A stretch of DNA of 60,854 bases from Fredinandcohnia quinoae (GTDB lineage Bacteria; Bacillota; Bacilli; Bacillales; Bacillaceae_L): NCBI RefSeq assembly GCF_022427965.1, contig NZ_JAKTTI010000027.1, positions 1-60,854 of the forward strand, given 5' to 3'. How positions within the stretch are numbered: position 1 is the stretch's first letter; each line of letters starts with the position of its first letter. Positions 16,356-25,032 of this stretch are shown in pieces. The notes under the pieces are model-generated. The model ran no database searches. It was not told the DNA's origin and worked only from the letters and a program-made list of their open reading frames with translations. A program made the position numbers and the translations under genes.

Positions 16356-17667
16356 CAGTATCCCCCCCTAGGTTATCTGATTCCTTAATCTCAACCTTAA
16401 TCCAATTGCCATCATATTTATAGCACCAAATGGGTTGTAGCGAAACCACCTTTGAACTTTTTTGATTTGCAATTAGCTCATAACCAATTGTAATATTCTC
16501 AACAAGATTTGCCTGAAAGTCAGGTATGGATTCAATTTCCTTCATGACTGCATCACCACCAGGAAGCTCTGTTTCTCTCTTCTCTGGTGTAAACCGTAAA
16601 CTTATTAAAGGGTGCTCATAATTCATGATTTCATTCTTACCCCAAATTTGGTCAATCTCAGTCAAGCCATTTCTATTAAAGACAGGGTAGTTTTCCACAT
16701 GCAGACGAAATACTACCTTTTGATTATTCTTATTCCAACTAAATAATTGATAGTTACCAGTCCAGCCCCCATGTTCATTCACAAAATCAATGCTCGTCTG
16801 AATTAAATCAGTCGTTTCTCCTTGACTATTGTTAATCAACATTGGATTGACAAATTGGATATACTTTTGATCATTAAAAACCTTTAACATTCTAGTACCA
16901 TCGGTATGCACTTCACTTGATTGTAGTACATCCTTTTTTACATTATTAGGTTCAGTAAAAAGGTTCTCAACAAAGTGATCAACTTCTATTATATCAGTAT
17001 AATATACGAGATGTGTCATCTTTGTCTCTTCTTTTGGTAAAAAGAACGAGGAAGTTTCTGTTAATTTATATTCAACTTGTTCTGGATATTTCGAAGCAAG
17101 TAAATAGTAATTTCTCTTAAATGAATTAATCCGTTCACTATTCACTTTTGCCTCATATACGATTTGATTTTCATATGATATAAAATAGATCTTTCCTTCT
17201 CCACGTTCCTCATCATTCACATTAATAATGATTCGGTCAAAGTTTACTAATGAATGCTCTTTATCATTGATATTTAATAGGGATTTAAAAATTTGCAAAG
17301 GGATCTTATCTGCAAAAATAATCTCTGCATGACCATCTTTTTTAATAAAAGAGGTAAAGTCACGGATGGACGAAGAAATATTTTTGACATCATTAACTTC
17401 CCATGTCCTAATGTATTTCATCAGTTTATTGATTTCTGATTCCTCAAATGTTGCAAAATGCTGACCATCTTTGTGGAAAAGTATTTTCATTGGTTTAACC
17501 AAGCTTGGAATATCCTTCGTATTACTCGCTGGATTCTCTTCAACAATATCAGTTAATTTTTCAAGGGTTTTATGATGGGGTTGATATGTCCATAATTGCC
17601 AAGTTAGAACAATGCTGATGATGATTAATATTGTTAATATCACTGTCTTAATAGATTCATATTTCAT
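16342..17667 (-). CDS. walH: WalRK regulator WalH (YycH)
   Basis: This is a 441-residue protein with one N-terminal membrane helix (about residues 6-25) and a large outside region of the YycH fold. It partners WalI to control WalK. I start it at ATG 17667, which overlaps the walK stop (ATGA) and has GAGGA upstream; a TTG two codons before is in frame but less likely. Known only as a regulator, with no enzyme motif. Confidence 0.92.
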   Translation of the reverse strand: MKYESIKTVILTILIIISIVLTWQLWTYQPHHKTLEKLTDIVEENPASNTKDIPSLVKPMKILFHKDGQHFATFEESEINKLMKYIRTWEVNDVKNISSSIRDFTSFIKKDGHAEIIFADKIPLQIFKSLLNINDKEHSLVNFDRIIINVNDEERGEGKIYFISYENQIVYEAKVNSERINSFKRNYYLLASKYPEQVEYKLTETSSFFLPKEETKMTHLVYYTDIIEVDHFVENLFTEPNNVKKDVLQSSEVHTDGTRMLKVFNDQKYIQFVNPMLINNSQGETTDLIQTSIDFVNEHGGWTGNYQLFSWNKNNQKVVFRLHVENYPVFNRNGLTEIDQIWGKNEIMNYEHPLISLRFTPEKRETELPGGDAVMKEIESIPDFQANLVENITIGYELIANQKSSKVVSLQPIWCYKYDGNWIKVEIKESDNLGGDTDGLE

Positions 17668-19493
17668 AACCAATCATCCTCTTGTTCAACTTCGACATTC
17701 TCAATCGGAAGTGTAAAAAATATTGTCGTGCCAACCCCATCTTTACTAGTAGCCCAAATTTCTCCACCATGGGCAACTACCATTTCCTTCGCAATTGCTA
17801 ACCCAAGGCCAGTTCCACCCAGTTTTCTAGTGCGTGCTTTATCTACTCGATAAAATCGTTCAAAAATCTGGTTAATATTCTCCTTTGGTATCCCAACACC
17901 TTCATCACGTACACTTACTTTGATTGTATTTTCCAATACCTTTACTTGAAACGTAATTTTTCCACCCTCAGGAGAGTATTTAAGTGCATTCGAAATGATA
18001 TTATCTAATACTTGAGTAATTTTATCTTGATCCATATCAATATATATCGCTTCTGAAGGCAACAATCTTACGAAAGATACATGTTGTTCCTTCGTCATCT
18101 CAAATCGATCAATGATTCGGTCAAAATAGGCAATAAAATTTACTACATCTTTATTTAAACGATAATCTCTACTATCAAGCTTTGATAGCTGGAGTAAATC
18201 ATTAACTAATCGGATCATCCGCTCTGTCTCAGTCTGTGTAACATTTAAAAATTGAGGTGCAATTTGTTCATCCTTCCAAGCACCTTCTGCCAATGCCTCT
18301 AAATAACTCTTCATGGTTGTTAACGGAGTGCGTAGTTCATGAGATACATTTGCTACAAATTCTCTTCTTTCTTGGTCAATTTTCTCTTGCTCAGTAACAT
18401 CATATAACACAGCAATAAGTCCATTAATAAATCCAGTATCCTTTTGGATTGCTGAAAAACTCACTTTTATAATATACGGCTTCTTACTCGTACTAAAATC
18501 AAGAATTTCCGTATCAACATCATGTACAAGCTGGTCGAATGTATACTGGCTTTCAAGTCCTAAAAGGGAGACAATTGATTGATCTTGTACTGTTTCACGT
18601 GGAACATCTAACATCTCTGCTGCAGGCTCATTAATCAAGATAATTCTGCCTTTACGATCAGTTGCAATTACACCGTCAGTCATATGAGATATGACTGAAG
18701 CAAGCTTTCGACGCTCACCTTCCGTTGTTGCCTGGGCATCTTGAAGCTTCCTTGATAAATTATTAAAGGTCATTGCCAACTGACCAATTTCATCTAGTCC
18801 ATACACTTTTACTTTTTTAGAATAATTTCCTCTTCCTAATTCAAGTACGTGTTTACGCATTGCTGAAATTGGTCGTGTGATCGTTTGTGCAACAAATATA
18901 CCTAAAATAGCCGTTATCGCCATTGCAATTCCAGTACCTTTTACGAAGATATCATTGATTTCTTTAATATCATCATAAACATTCTCCATTTTAGCTTTTA
19001 AATAGATGGCACCGATAATTTCACCATTTGACCGTATTGGTGTTGAGGATACATACATACGTATACGAGACTTTTCATCCAAGACGATTTCATCCGGACT
19101 ATCTCCAACTAAAAGAGTCCTCTTTACCATGTCCTCATTCATTGGCCTACCAATAATCCCTTGACTATACGGATCGGAATTTCCGATTACCTTGCTTTTA
19201 TTATCTGTCACCCAAATTTCATCGATGTCTTCAGATTCATAATCTTGAAGGATATATCGTAAATCACCTTCTAATGTAGTAGAATCCTCTCTTTCTTTTA
19301 CCATCTCTTGTTCAATACTATATGCGAGCATGTTTACCCGTTCATTTAATGATGTTTTAAAATTTTCAACAAGCCTTAGTTCTAATTTCCCAACAAAATA
19401 AACACCAATAATCTGCATCGCAATTAAGATTAACAGTACATAAATGATGGCAAATTTAAAATGAATGGAACGAAAAAAACCTAGTCTTTTCAT
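17664..19493 (-). CDS. walK: Essential cell-wall sensor kinase WalK (YycG)
   Basis: This is a 609-residue histidine kinase. Two membrane helices (about 14-34 and 184-204) flank an extracellular Cache-like domain, then come HAMP (about 205-257), PAS (about 262-370), HisKA with S-H385-E-L-R-T-P and HATPase with a G-T-G-L-G-L box. It senses cell-wall synthesis and phosphorylates WalR. Two of the four residues that bind zinc in S. aureus WalK are easy to find (H270, D273, and also E368), but the histidine before DVTEQ is Y364 here. A parS site lies inside the gene at 18591-18606. It starts nine bases after walR. Confidence 0.96.
   Translation of the reverse strand: MKRLGFFRSIHFKFAIIYVLLILIAMQIIGVYFVGKLELRLVENFKTSLNERVNMLAYSIEQEMVKEREDSTTLEGDLRYILQDYESEDIDEIWVTDNKSKVIGNSDPYSQGIIGRPMNEDMVKRTLLVGDSPDEIVLDEKSRIRMYVSSTPIRSNGEIIGAIYLKAKMENVYDDIKEINDIFVKGTGIAMAITAILGIFVAQTITRPISAMRKHVLELGRGNYSKKVKVYGLDEIGQLAMTFNNLSRKLQDAQATTEGERRKLASVISHMTDGVIATDRKGRIILINEPAAEMLDVPRETVQDQSIVSLLGLESQYTFDQLVHDVDTEILDFSTSKKPYIIKVSFSAIQKDTGFINGLIAVLYDVTEQEKIDQERREFVANVSHELRTPLTTMKSYLEALAEGAWKDEQIAPQFLNVTQTETERMIRLVNDLLQLSKLDSRDYRLNKDVVNFIAYFDRIIDRFEMTKEQHVSFVRLLPSEAIYIDMDQDKITQVLDNIISNALKYSPEGGKITFQVKVLENTIKVSVRDEGVGIPKENINQIFERFYRVDKARTRKLGGTGLGLAIAKEMVVAHGGEIWATSKDGVGTTIFFTLPIENVEVEQEDDWL
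18591..18606. other. parS: parS site inside walK
   Basis: TGTTTCACGTGGAACA matches the 16-bp ParB/Spo0J binding consensus with one base off perfect symmetry. Identical sequences occur at 36234 and 40211. It is about 32 kb from dnaA. Confidence 0.85.
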
Positions 19494-19502
19494 CTCGTAT
19501 GT

Positions 19503-20210
19503 TTACTCCTGATCTGGATTTCGCAAGTAATAGCCTACTCCACGTCTTGTAACGATCCAAGTTGGATGACTCGGACTATCCTCAATTTTTTCACGAAGAC
19601 GCCTAACGGTAACATCAACTGTCCGAACATCTCCAAAATAATCATAGCCCCAAACAGTTTGTAAAAGATGTTCTCTTGTCATAACTTGACCTAGATGCTT
19701 TGCTAAATAATGCAATAGCTCAAACTCACGATGGGTTAATTCGATGGTTTCACCGCGTTTTGAAACGACATATGCATCTGGATGGATTACAAGAGATCCT
19801 ACTGCAATCTCACTTGAATTATCTTGATCCGATGATTCAGAAATTTGCTGATGTCTTCTGAGATTTGCCTTCACTCTTGCAAGCAGCTCCCTCGTACTGA
19901 ATGGTTTTGTAACATAGTCATCTGCACCTAATTCAAGTCCCAACACCTTATCAATTTCCGAATCCTTCGCAGTCAACATCACGATTGGCATATCATATTT
20001 CTTACGGACCTCTCTACACACTTCCATCCCATCTTTGTGAGGGAGCATGATATCGAGAAGAATTAGGTCAGGTTTTACCTCTTCCACCTTCTCTAACGCC
20101 TCTTGTCCATCGTATGCACACACTACCTTATACCCTTCTTTTTGTAAATTAAACTGTAATATATCTGCAATTGGCTTTTCATCATCAACAACAAGGATTA
20201 TTTTATCCAT
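19503..20210 (-). CDS. walR: Essential response regulator WalR (YycF)
   Basis: This is a 235-residue OmpR-type regulator that controls autolysins and cell-wall metabolism with WalK. The receiver has acidic residues D9/D10, phospho-acceptor D53 and K102; T101 next to it is the position phosphorylated by the PrkC kinase in B. subtilis. A winged-helix domain (about 135-230, [20 protein letters not shown]) follows. It is first in the six-gene wal operon; the promoter must lie within 20211-20340. Confidence 0.97.
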   Translation of the reverse strand: MDKIILVVDDEKPIADILQFNLQKEGYKVVCAYDGQEALEKVEEVKPDLILLDIMLPHKDGMEVCREVRKKYDMPIVMLTAKDSEIDKVLGLELGADDYVTKPFSTRELLARVKANLRRHQQISESSDQDNSSEIAVGSLVIHPDAYVVSKRGETIELTHREFELLHYLAKHLGQVMTREHLLQTVWGYDYFGDVRTVDVTVRRLREKIEDSPSHPTWIVTRRGVGYYLRNPDQE

Positions 20211-20354
20211 TTTTTAATTCTCCTCTTCTTTTGAATGATTACATTCGAATGGGATTTCTACGGCAACTCTCATATCTTAACTTTACCAAAGTTGAATAGA
20301 AAATCACCAGTTTTATAAAAATCCTTCACCTATTCATAATTCTCTATATTTATG

Positions 20355-20387
20355 AAAAAACCTCCAGCAAAATGCTAGAGGTTTTTT
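20355..20387. terminator. Intrinsic terminator after the M23 peptidase gene
   Basis: AAAAAACCTC-c-AGC pairs with GCT-a-GAGGTTTTTT around AAAAT. T-runs exist on both strands; it lies just past the M23 gene stop and upstream of walR. Confidence 0.85.
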
Positions 20388-20391
20388 TCGA

Positions 20392-21834
20392 TTATCTTAA
20401 ATAAGATAATGGATTTTGTAGGGATCCATTTTTATATACTTCAAAATGTAAGTGAACACCTGTTGAATTTCCAGTAGCACCCATTACTCCAATGGCTTGC
20501 CCCTGAGAAACCGTTTGTCCAGAGTGTACATCAAGTGATGACATATGTGCATAAAGAGTGACAATGCCATTGTTATGATCAATCATGATTTTATTTCCAA
20601 AGCTGCCGTCATATCCAGCAAATATTACTGTGCCATTGTCAGCTGCTTTAATTGTATGGTTACTTGGTCTTGCAATATCGATACCTTTATGGAGTCTTCC
20701 CCAACGGTATCCTTGCTTGCTGGAAATATATCCACCAACTGCTGGCCAAGATAATGAACCTGTTCCTCTAGATGGTACAACCTTTGTCCCTTTTACAACT
20801 ACGTGATTCACTGGTTCTTTTATAATATTTTCAGATGTAGCTGTTCGTTTTGAAACTTGTCCGTTCACTAACTCAACATTATAATTAACAACTTTTTCGC
20901 CTTCTTGACCTTCTTGTGTTACCTTATTATCACCTTTATACATATTTGAGTCTTCTTTTACTTCTGTCTTGTAGGCGATTGTTTCTTTCTTACTTTCTTC
21001 CTTTTTCACTGTTACAGTTAATAGTGGCTTATAAGCAGTCACATTAACTTCTTGGTCAATTTGGAGAACAGACTCTTCTGTTAGTTGTGGGTTTAACTCT
21101 AAAAGTTGTTTCGTACTTAGACCGTGTGCAATCGCAATTGCTCCAAGTACATCCCCTTCTTTAACCTTATATTTCTTTTCTTCTAAAGTACCTTTTTGTA
21201 GCAACTTAACCGTGTCTACTGGCGTTAAAATTTCATTTGGTAAAATTTCTTCTTCAGAAAGTGAAACGTTTTGGTTAATTGCTACGTCTAATATACGAGA
21301 CTGACCTTCTTTTAAAGCTGGTAGTGGCGTATCAGACTTTGCTCTTGCTTCTAATGCGGTCAGTTCTTCTACCTTAACATACTTTAATTTAAGTAGCTTA
21401 AGGGCATCTTCAGCAGCTTCTTTATTTTTCAAATAAGCTACTGGCTTGCCGTCTATTGATAATGCGGTTGCCTTCGCAACAATATGAACCTCTGACTCTA
21501 GCTTTTGAATGGTTTTAGCATTATTCGCATTCGCACGGAATACTTGTTCTTGAATAACTGACAAATCATCAGCTGTTAAAGAAAGGTCACTGTAGTCCTT
21601 TTTGATAGATTCAATCTTCTTATCTATCACTTGATCTACTAATTTAATATTATCTACTGTGCCAATTCTATTACCATCTATGTATATATGATAAACGGTT
21701 GAAATATTGGATTCTGCAGAGGCTGTTCCTAACATTAAAGTAGAAAATGCTACAGAAGTAATTGCAGCTCTTTTAAATAGACTCTTATATTTATTGTAAT
21801 GTGTTATATGCTCTGTTTTGTTTTGTTTCGACAC
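20392..21834 (-). CDS. Secreted LysM-G5-M23 cell-wall endopeptidase
   Basis: This is a 480-residue exported peptidoglycan hydrolase. A signal peptide ends near the TASA-E cleavage motif (about residue 40). LysM sits at about 222-268 (KVKEGDVLGAIAIAHGLST) and a G5-type domain at about 273-350. The C-terminal M23 peptidase domain (about 365-478) has zinc ligands H382-x-x-x-D386 and H463 (HLHFEV), plus H430. M23 enzymes cut peptide cross-bridges in the wall. It is encoded directly upstream of the WalRK operon, the system that controls such hydrolases, and a near-match to a WalR box lies in its promoter region. Confidence 0.9.
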   Translation of the reverse strand: MSKQNKTEHITHYNKYKSLFKRAAITSVAFSTLMLGTASAESNISTVYHIYIDGNRIGTVDNIKLVDQVIDKKIESIKKDYSDLSLTADDLSVIQEQVFRANANNAKTIQKLESEVHIVAKATALSIDGKPVAYLKNKEAAEDALKLLKLKYVKVEELTALEARAKSDTPLPALKEGQSRILDVAINQNVSLSEEEILPNEILTPVDTVKLLQKGTLEEKKYKVKEGDVLGAIAIAHGLSTKQLLELNPQLTEESVLQIDQEVNVTAYKPLLTVTVKKEESKKETIAYKTEVKEDSNMYKGDNKVTQEGQEGEKVVNYNVELVNGQVSKRTATSENIIKEPVNHVVVKGTKVVPSRGTGSLSWPAVGGYISSKQGYRWGRLHKGIDIARPSNHTIKAADNGTVIFAGYDGSFGNKIMIDHNNGIVTLYAHMSSLDVHSGQTVSQGQAIGVMGATGNSTGVHLHFEVYKNGSLQNPLSYLR

Positions 21835-21986
21835 TGTCTTTCCTCCTAAACAAAGGCTTACTGCCCTGCATTCACATGCATTCTTCTCACCTTGTGAGAG
21901 AAAGAATTAATCTTCGACAATTCTCACTATTTTATCCTCTATTACTTTACCATAGAATTTCAATAAAAGTATAGTAATTTCCAATA

Positions 21987-22003
21987 TGTAATATAAATGT
22001 AGT
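21987..22003 (+). promoter_or_regulatory. Near-match to a WalR box
   Basis: TGTAAT-ATAAA-TGTAGT fits the TGTWAH-N5-TGTWAH consensus except for one base (G) in the second half. It lies about 150 bp upstream of the M23 gene but in the opposite orientation. The remaining 21835-22156 stretch shows no other feature I can name. Confidence 0.35.
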
Positions 22004-22156
22004 ATTACTGTCATATTTTTACTAGAAATATGTAAAAATATAGTGACTATATGAGACCTTTTAAGCATTTATCCCACTATTTTTTGTGAAATACTGTCGG
22101 AACTATGTAACAAAAGACATAGCTGGGGAATGGGGATTCGACCCTTTTCAAAAATA

Positions 22157-22195
22157 AAAGGGCATGGACGAATTTAAAATTCGTTCATACCCTTT
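22157..22195 (-). terminator. Terminator of the tRNA operon
   Basis: A long stem AAAGGGTATGAACGAATTT / AAATTCGTCCATGCCCTTT with few mismatches, followed on the minus strand by TTATTTTTG. It lies four bases past tRNA-Phe. Confidence 0.85.
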
Positions 22196-22198
22196 GAG

Positions 22199-22271
22199 TG
22201 GCTCAGGACGGAATCGAACCGCCGACACAAGGATTTTCAGTCCTTTGCTCTACCGACTGAGCTACTGAGCC
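22199..22271 (-). tRNA. tRNA-Phe (GAA)
   Basis: A 73-base cloverleaf: acceptor GGCTCAG / CTGAGCC, anticodon loop CTGAAAA with GAA, T-loop GGTTCGATT. The 3' CCA is not encoded. Last gene of the five-tRNA operon. Confidence 0.97.
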
Positions 22272-22288
22272 TTTTTATGTATGTATAA

Positions 22289-22364
22289 TGGCGGTCCCGA
22301 CCGGGATCGAACCGGCGATCTCCTGCGTGACAGGCAGGCATGTTAACCGCTACACCACGGGACC
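22289..22364 (-). tRNA. tRNA-Asp (GTC)
   Basis: A 76-base cloverleaf with encoded CCA; acceptor GGTCCCG / CGGGACC, anticodon GTC in CTGTCAC, T-loop GTTCGAT. Fourth in the operon. Confidence 0.97.
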
Positions 22365-22392
22365 TTGTTTTGTATTATTATGTAAAGTAAAG

Positions 22393-22464
22393 TGACCCGT
22401 ACGGGATTCGAACCCGTGTTACCGCCGTGAAAGGGCGGTGTCTTAACCGCTTGACCAACGGGCC
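22393..22464 (-). tRNA. tRNA-Glu (TTC)
   Basis: A 72-base cloverleaf; acceptor GGCCCGT / ACGGGTC, anticodon TTC in CTTTCAC, T-loop GTTCGAAT. CCA is not encoded (the following bases are CT). Third in the operon. Confidence 0.97.
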
Positions 22465-22534
22465 ATGGTAATAGATGGTATGTTATTTTACTAACGCAAA
22501 CTAATGTAAGTTATTTTGCTGAAGCAAAAAACTT

Positions 22535-22610
22535 TGGTGAGCCATGAAGGATTCGAACCTTCGACCCTCTGATTAAAAGTCAGATGCTCTACCGACTGAG
22601 CTAATGGCTC
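22535..22610 (-). tRNA. tRNA-Lys (TTT)
   Basis: A 76-base cloverleaf with encoded CCA; acceptor GAGCCAT / ATGGCTC, anticodon TTT in CTTTTAA, T-loop GTTCGAAT. Second in the operon. Confidence 0.97.
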
Positions 22611-22619
22611 TTGTAAAAG

Positions 22620-22695
<76 letters not shown>

Positions 22696-22839
22696 TCGAT
22701 ACGTTACAGAATTGTTTCAGCGACGTTTTTTATATTAGCATAATAGTTTCCTAAAGCGCAATAGTTTTTTTAAAAATCATTTATATTTATAAATTTTAAT
22801 GCTCTTTTTTTATTCATCGTTGATTTTCGTGTGTATGCG

Positions 22840-23035
22840 AATGAATAGGCGGAAATTTTCCGGCTATTGTATATAATAGTGCTTAAGAAGCAGATATAAG
22901 CGGAGATTCTCCGGTTATTTGCTCTAAATAAGGCAAAACCCAATGATTTCAATACAATAAGCGAAAAAATTCCTTTATTTTGTGGGAAATATGGGTATTT
23001 CCAAATTTAAAAGGAGTTTTTCCCTTTATTTTGCA
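22840..23035. repeat. Second array of GCGGA...TTCC units
   Basis: Units near 22848 (GGCGGAAATTTTCCGGC), 22898 (AAGCGGAGATTCTCCGG), 22958 (AAGCGAAAAAATTCC) and 23010 (AAAGGAGTTTTTCCC) are 50, 60 and 52 bp apart, almost the same spacing as at 8803-9060. The units degrade from left to right. It fills the gap between the tRNA operon and the purA terminator; a 60-codon open frame across it is not a gene. Confidence 0.65.
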
Positions 23036-23079
23036 AACACAGTAAAATCAACATTCAGTTATAACAGAGCCGATTTTAA

Positions 23080-23115
23080 AAGCCGAGATTTTGCTTAATC
23101 AGCTAATCTCGGCTT
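23080..23115 (-). terminator. purA terminator
   Basis: AAGCCGAGATT pairs with AATCTCGGCTT, followed on the minus strand by TTAAAA. It lies 13 bases past the purA stop. Confidence 0.8.
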
Positions 23116-23128
23116 CCCTATTTTCAAA

Positions 23129-24415
23129 TTACGAGTATACACTTCGAATAATATTTGTTTGGGTTCGATCAGGCCCTACCGAGAATACCGATAGTGATAT
23201 CCCTGTTAATTGAGCGATTCGTTCAATATAATGACGGGCATTTTCAGGCAAATCTGCTAAGTTTTTTACTCCTGTAATGTCCTCTGTCCAACCTGGTAAT
23301 TCCTCATAGACTGGTTCACATTCAGCCAATATTTCTAAGCTTGCTGGGAATTCTTCCATTACTTCACCTTTATATTTATACGCAACACAGATTTTCAATG
23401 TTTGAATCCCTGTTAATACATCGACAGAATTTAGAGATAAATCCGTGATACCACTCACTCTGCGTGCGTGGCGGACAACTACACTATCAAACCAGCCAAC
23501 ACGACGTGGACGACCCGTTGTTGTACCATACTCTCGGCCAACCTCACGTATTTGATTTCCAATTTCATTAGTAAGCTCTGTCGGAAATGGACCGTCACCA
23601 ACACGGGTTGTATAAGCCTTTGATACGCCCACTACATGGTTTATCTTAGTTGGTCCTACACCAGAACCAATTGTTACACCGCCAGCTACAGGATTCGAAG
23701 ATGTAACAAATGGATAGGTGCCTTGATCAATATCAAGCATAACCCCTTGTGCACCTTCGAAAAGCACACGACGTCCATCATCAAGAGCATCATTCAATAC
23801 GACAGATGTATCACATACGTATTTCGCAATCTCCTGTCCATATTGGTAATACTCATCTAAAATTTGTTCAACCGTGAATCCATCTACTTCGTACACCTTT
23901 TCAAATAGTTGGTTTTTTTCAGACAGATTATGCGCTATCTTTTCTTCAAATGATTCACGATCAAGTAAATCCGCAATTCGAATTCCTATTCTTGCTGCTT
24001 TATCCATATATGCAGGACCAATTCCTTTTTTTGTTGTCCCTATTTTATTAGCCCCTTTGCGTTCCTCCTCTAATTCATCAAGCTTTAAGTGATAAGGTAA
24101 AATCACATGGGCGCGATTACTAATCCGTAAATTATCGGTGTTTATTCCTTTTTCATGAAGATAAGCAAGCTCTGTAACAAGCGCCTTCGGGTTCACCACC
24201 ATCCCGTTTCCAATCACACAAATTTTATCAGAATAGAAGATGCCGGATGGGATTAAATGAAGCTTGTATGTTTCCCCATTAAATACAATCGTATGACCGG
24301 CATTATCTCCACCTTGATATCTAGCAATTACCTCTGCATTTTCCGAAAGGAAATCAGTAATTTTACCTTTTCCCTCGTCCCCCCACTGAGTTCCTACAAC
24401 CACAACTGATGACAT
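23129..24415 (-). CDS. purA: Adenylosuccinate synthetase
   Basis: This enzyme couples IMP and aspartate with GTP to make adenylosuccinate, the first step from IMP to AMP. It has 428 residues, the usual length. The N-terminal G-T-Q-W-G-D13-E-G-K-G-K loop with catalytic D13 and the H41 region (GGDNAGHTI) are present, as are the TTTGRPRR and C-terminal VGPDRTQTN segments. The ATG follows GGAGGTG. It is monocistronic with its own terminator. No convincing PurR box pair was found upstream. Confidence 0.97.
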   Translation of the reverse strand: MSSVVVVGTQWGDEGKGKITDFLSENAEVIARYQGGDNAGHTIVFNGETYKLHLIPSGIFYSDKICVIGNGMVVNPKALVTELAYLHEKGINTDNLRISNRAHVILPYHLKLDELEEERKGANKIGTTKKGIGPAYMDKAARIGIRIADLLDRESFEEKIAHNLSEKNQLFEKVYEVDGFTVEQILDEYYQYGQEIAKYVCDTSVVLNDALDDGRRVLFEGAQGVMLDIDQGTYPFVTSSNPVAGGVTIGSGVGPTKINHVVGVSKAYTTRVGDGPFPTELTNEIGNQIREVGREYGTTTGRPRRVGWFDSVVVRHARRVSGITDLSLNSVDVLTGIQTLKICVAYKYKGEVMEEFPASLEILAECEPVYEELPGWTEDITGVKNLADLPENARHYIERIAQLTGISLSVFSVGPDRTQTNIIRSVYS

Positions 24416-24645
24416 TAAAAAAGCACCTCCAGGGTTAAAATCAGATAACTTTCGTATATCGCATTCAATTCATTTTAATTTTATCAGTATTTCGTCCTAT
24501 ATTCAATAAAACACGAACAATTAAATAATATTTTTATTTATCATTCGGTCAGGGAGTGTCATATGTATATTTTCCCCTGATCTATCTTTCTTATTTATCC
24601 TTTTGAAAAATGCTTTTAAATTATGTTTTAGGTCCTAGTACCGGA

Positions 24646-24935
24646 ATTGCACGTTAACCCCTAATATATACTCGCTCATCACGATATATGCGCGTTCGCA
24701 CAATCATATGCACGATGAATATGTGATATGCACGAGATTTATGTTATATGTTCGTTATGCCCAGGATTTGCACGTTACTTCTGCAATATGTTCGAAAGCA
24801 CGGAAATATGCTTGTTAATGCCCAAATATGCGCGTTAGCCCATGTATATGCACGATAAGCTCATCGACCTATAGATTTGCTCGTGATGCTACATATTTGA
24901 TCATTCTTACTAATAGATGCACACACACTCGATAG
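24646..24935. repeat. Degenerate tandem array with an exact 20-bp period
   Basis: A core close to ATATGCACGTTA starts every 20 bases at 24667, 24687, 24707, 24727, 24747, 24767, 24787, 24807, 24827 and 24847. After nine extra bases, three weaker units keep the step at 24876, 24896 and 24916. A partial unit starts at 24646. The first ten to twelve bases of each unit are conserved and the last eight vary. Since 20 is not a multiple of three, the array is not coding. It lies between purA and dnaC. Confidence 0.85.
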
Positions 24936-24987
24936 AATCCGAAGCTGATTCGCAGAACGAACTCTTTTATACTTTCCAATCCACAAA

Positions 24988-25028
24988 AAAATGATGTGCA
25001 ACACCTTTTCAGGTTCACACATCATTTT
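24988..25028 (-). terminator. dnaC terminator
   Basis: AAAATGATGTG pairs with CACATCATTTT, followed by TTTT on the minus strand. It lies five bases past the dnaC stop. Confidence 0.85.
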
Positions 25029-25032
25029 ATAC

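Noticed and set aside
21835..22150. Cyclic-di-AMP riboswitch upstream of the M23 hydrolase
   Set aside because: Such RNAs often precede wall hydrolases, but the conserved core segments are not recognisable here.
22770..22952. A 60-codon minus-strand open frame in the second repeat array
   Set aside because: No ribosome site, sequence made of the repeat units, no protein character.
24505..24550. PurR box pair ahead of purA
   Set aside because: CGAAC and an inverted ATTCGG are present, but flanking bases and the spacing of about 27 bp do not fit the known pair.
24646..24935. CRISPR array
   Set aside because: Units are 20 bp in total with a short degenerate core; there are no identical repeats with spacers of 30 bp or more and no cas genes.
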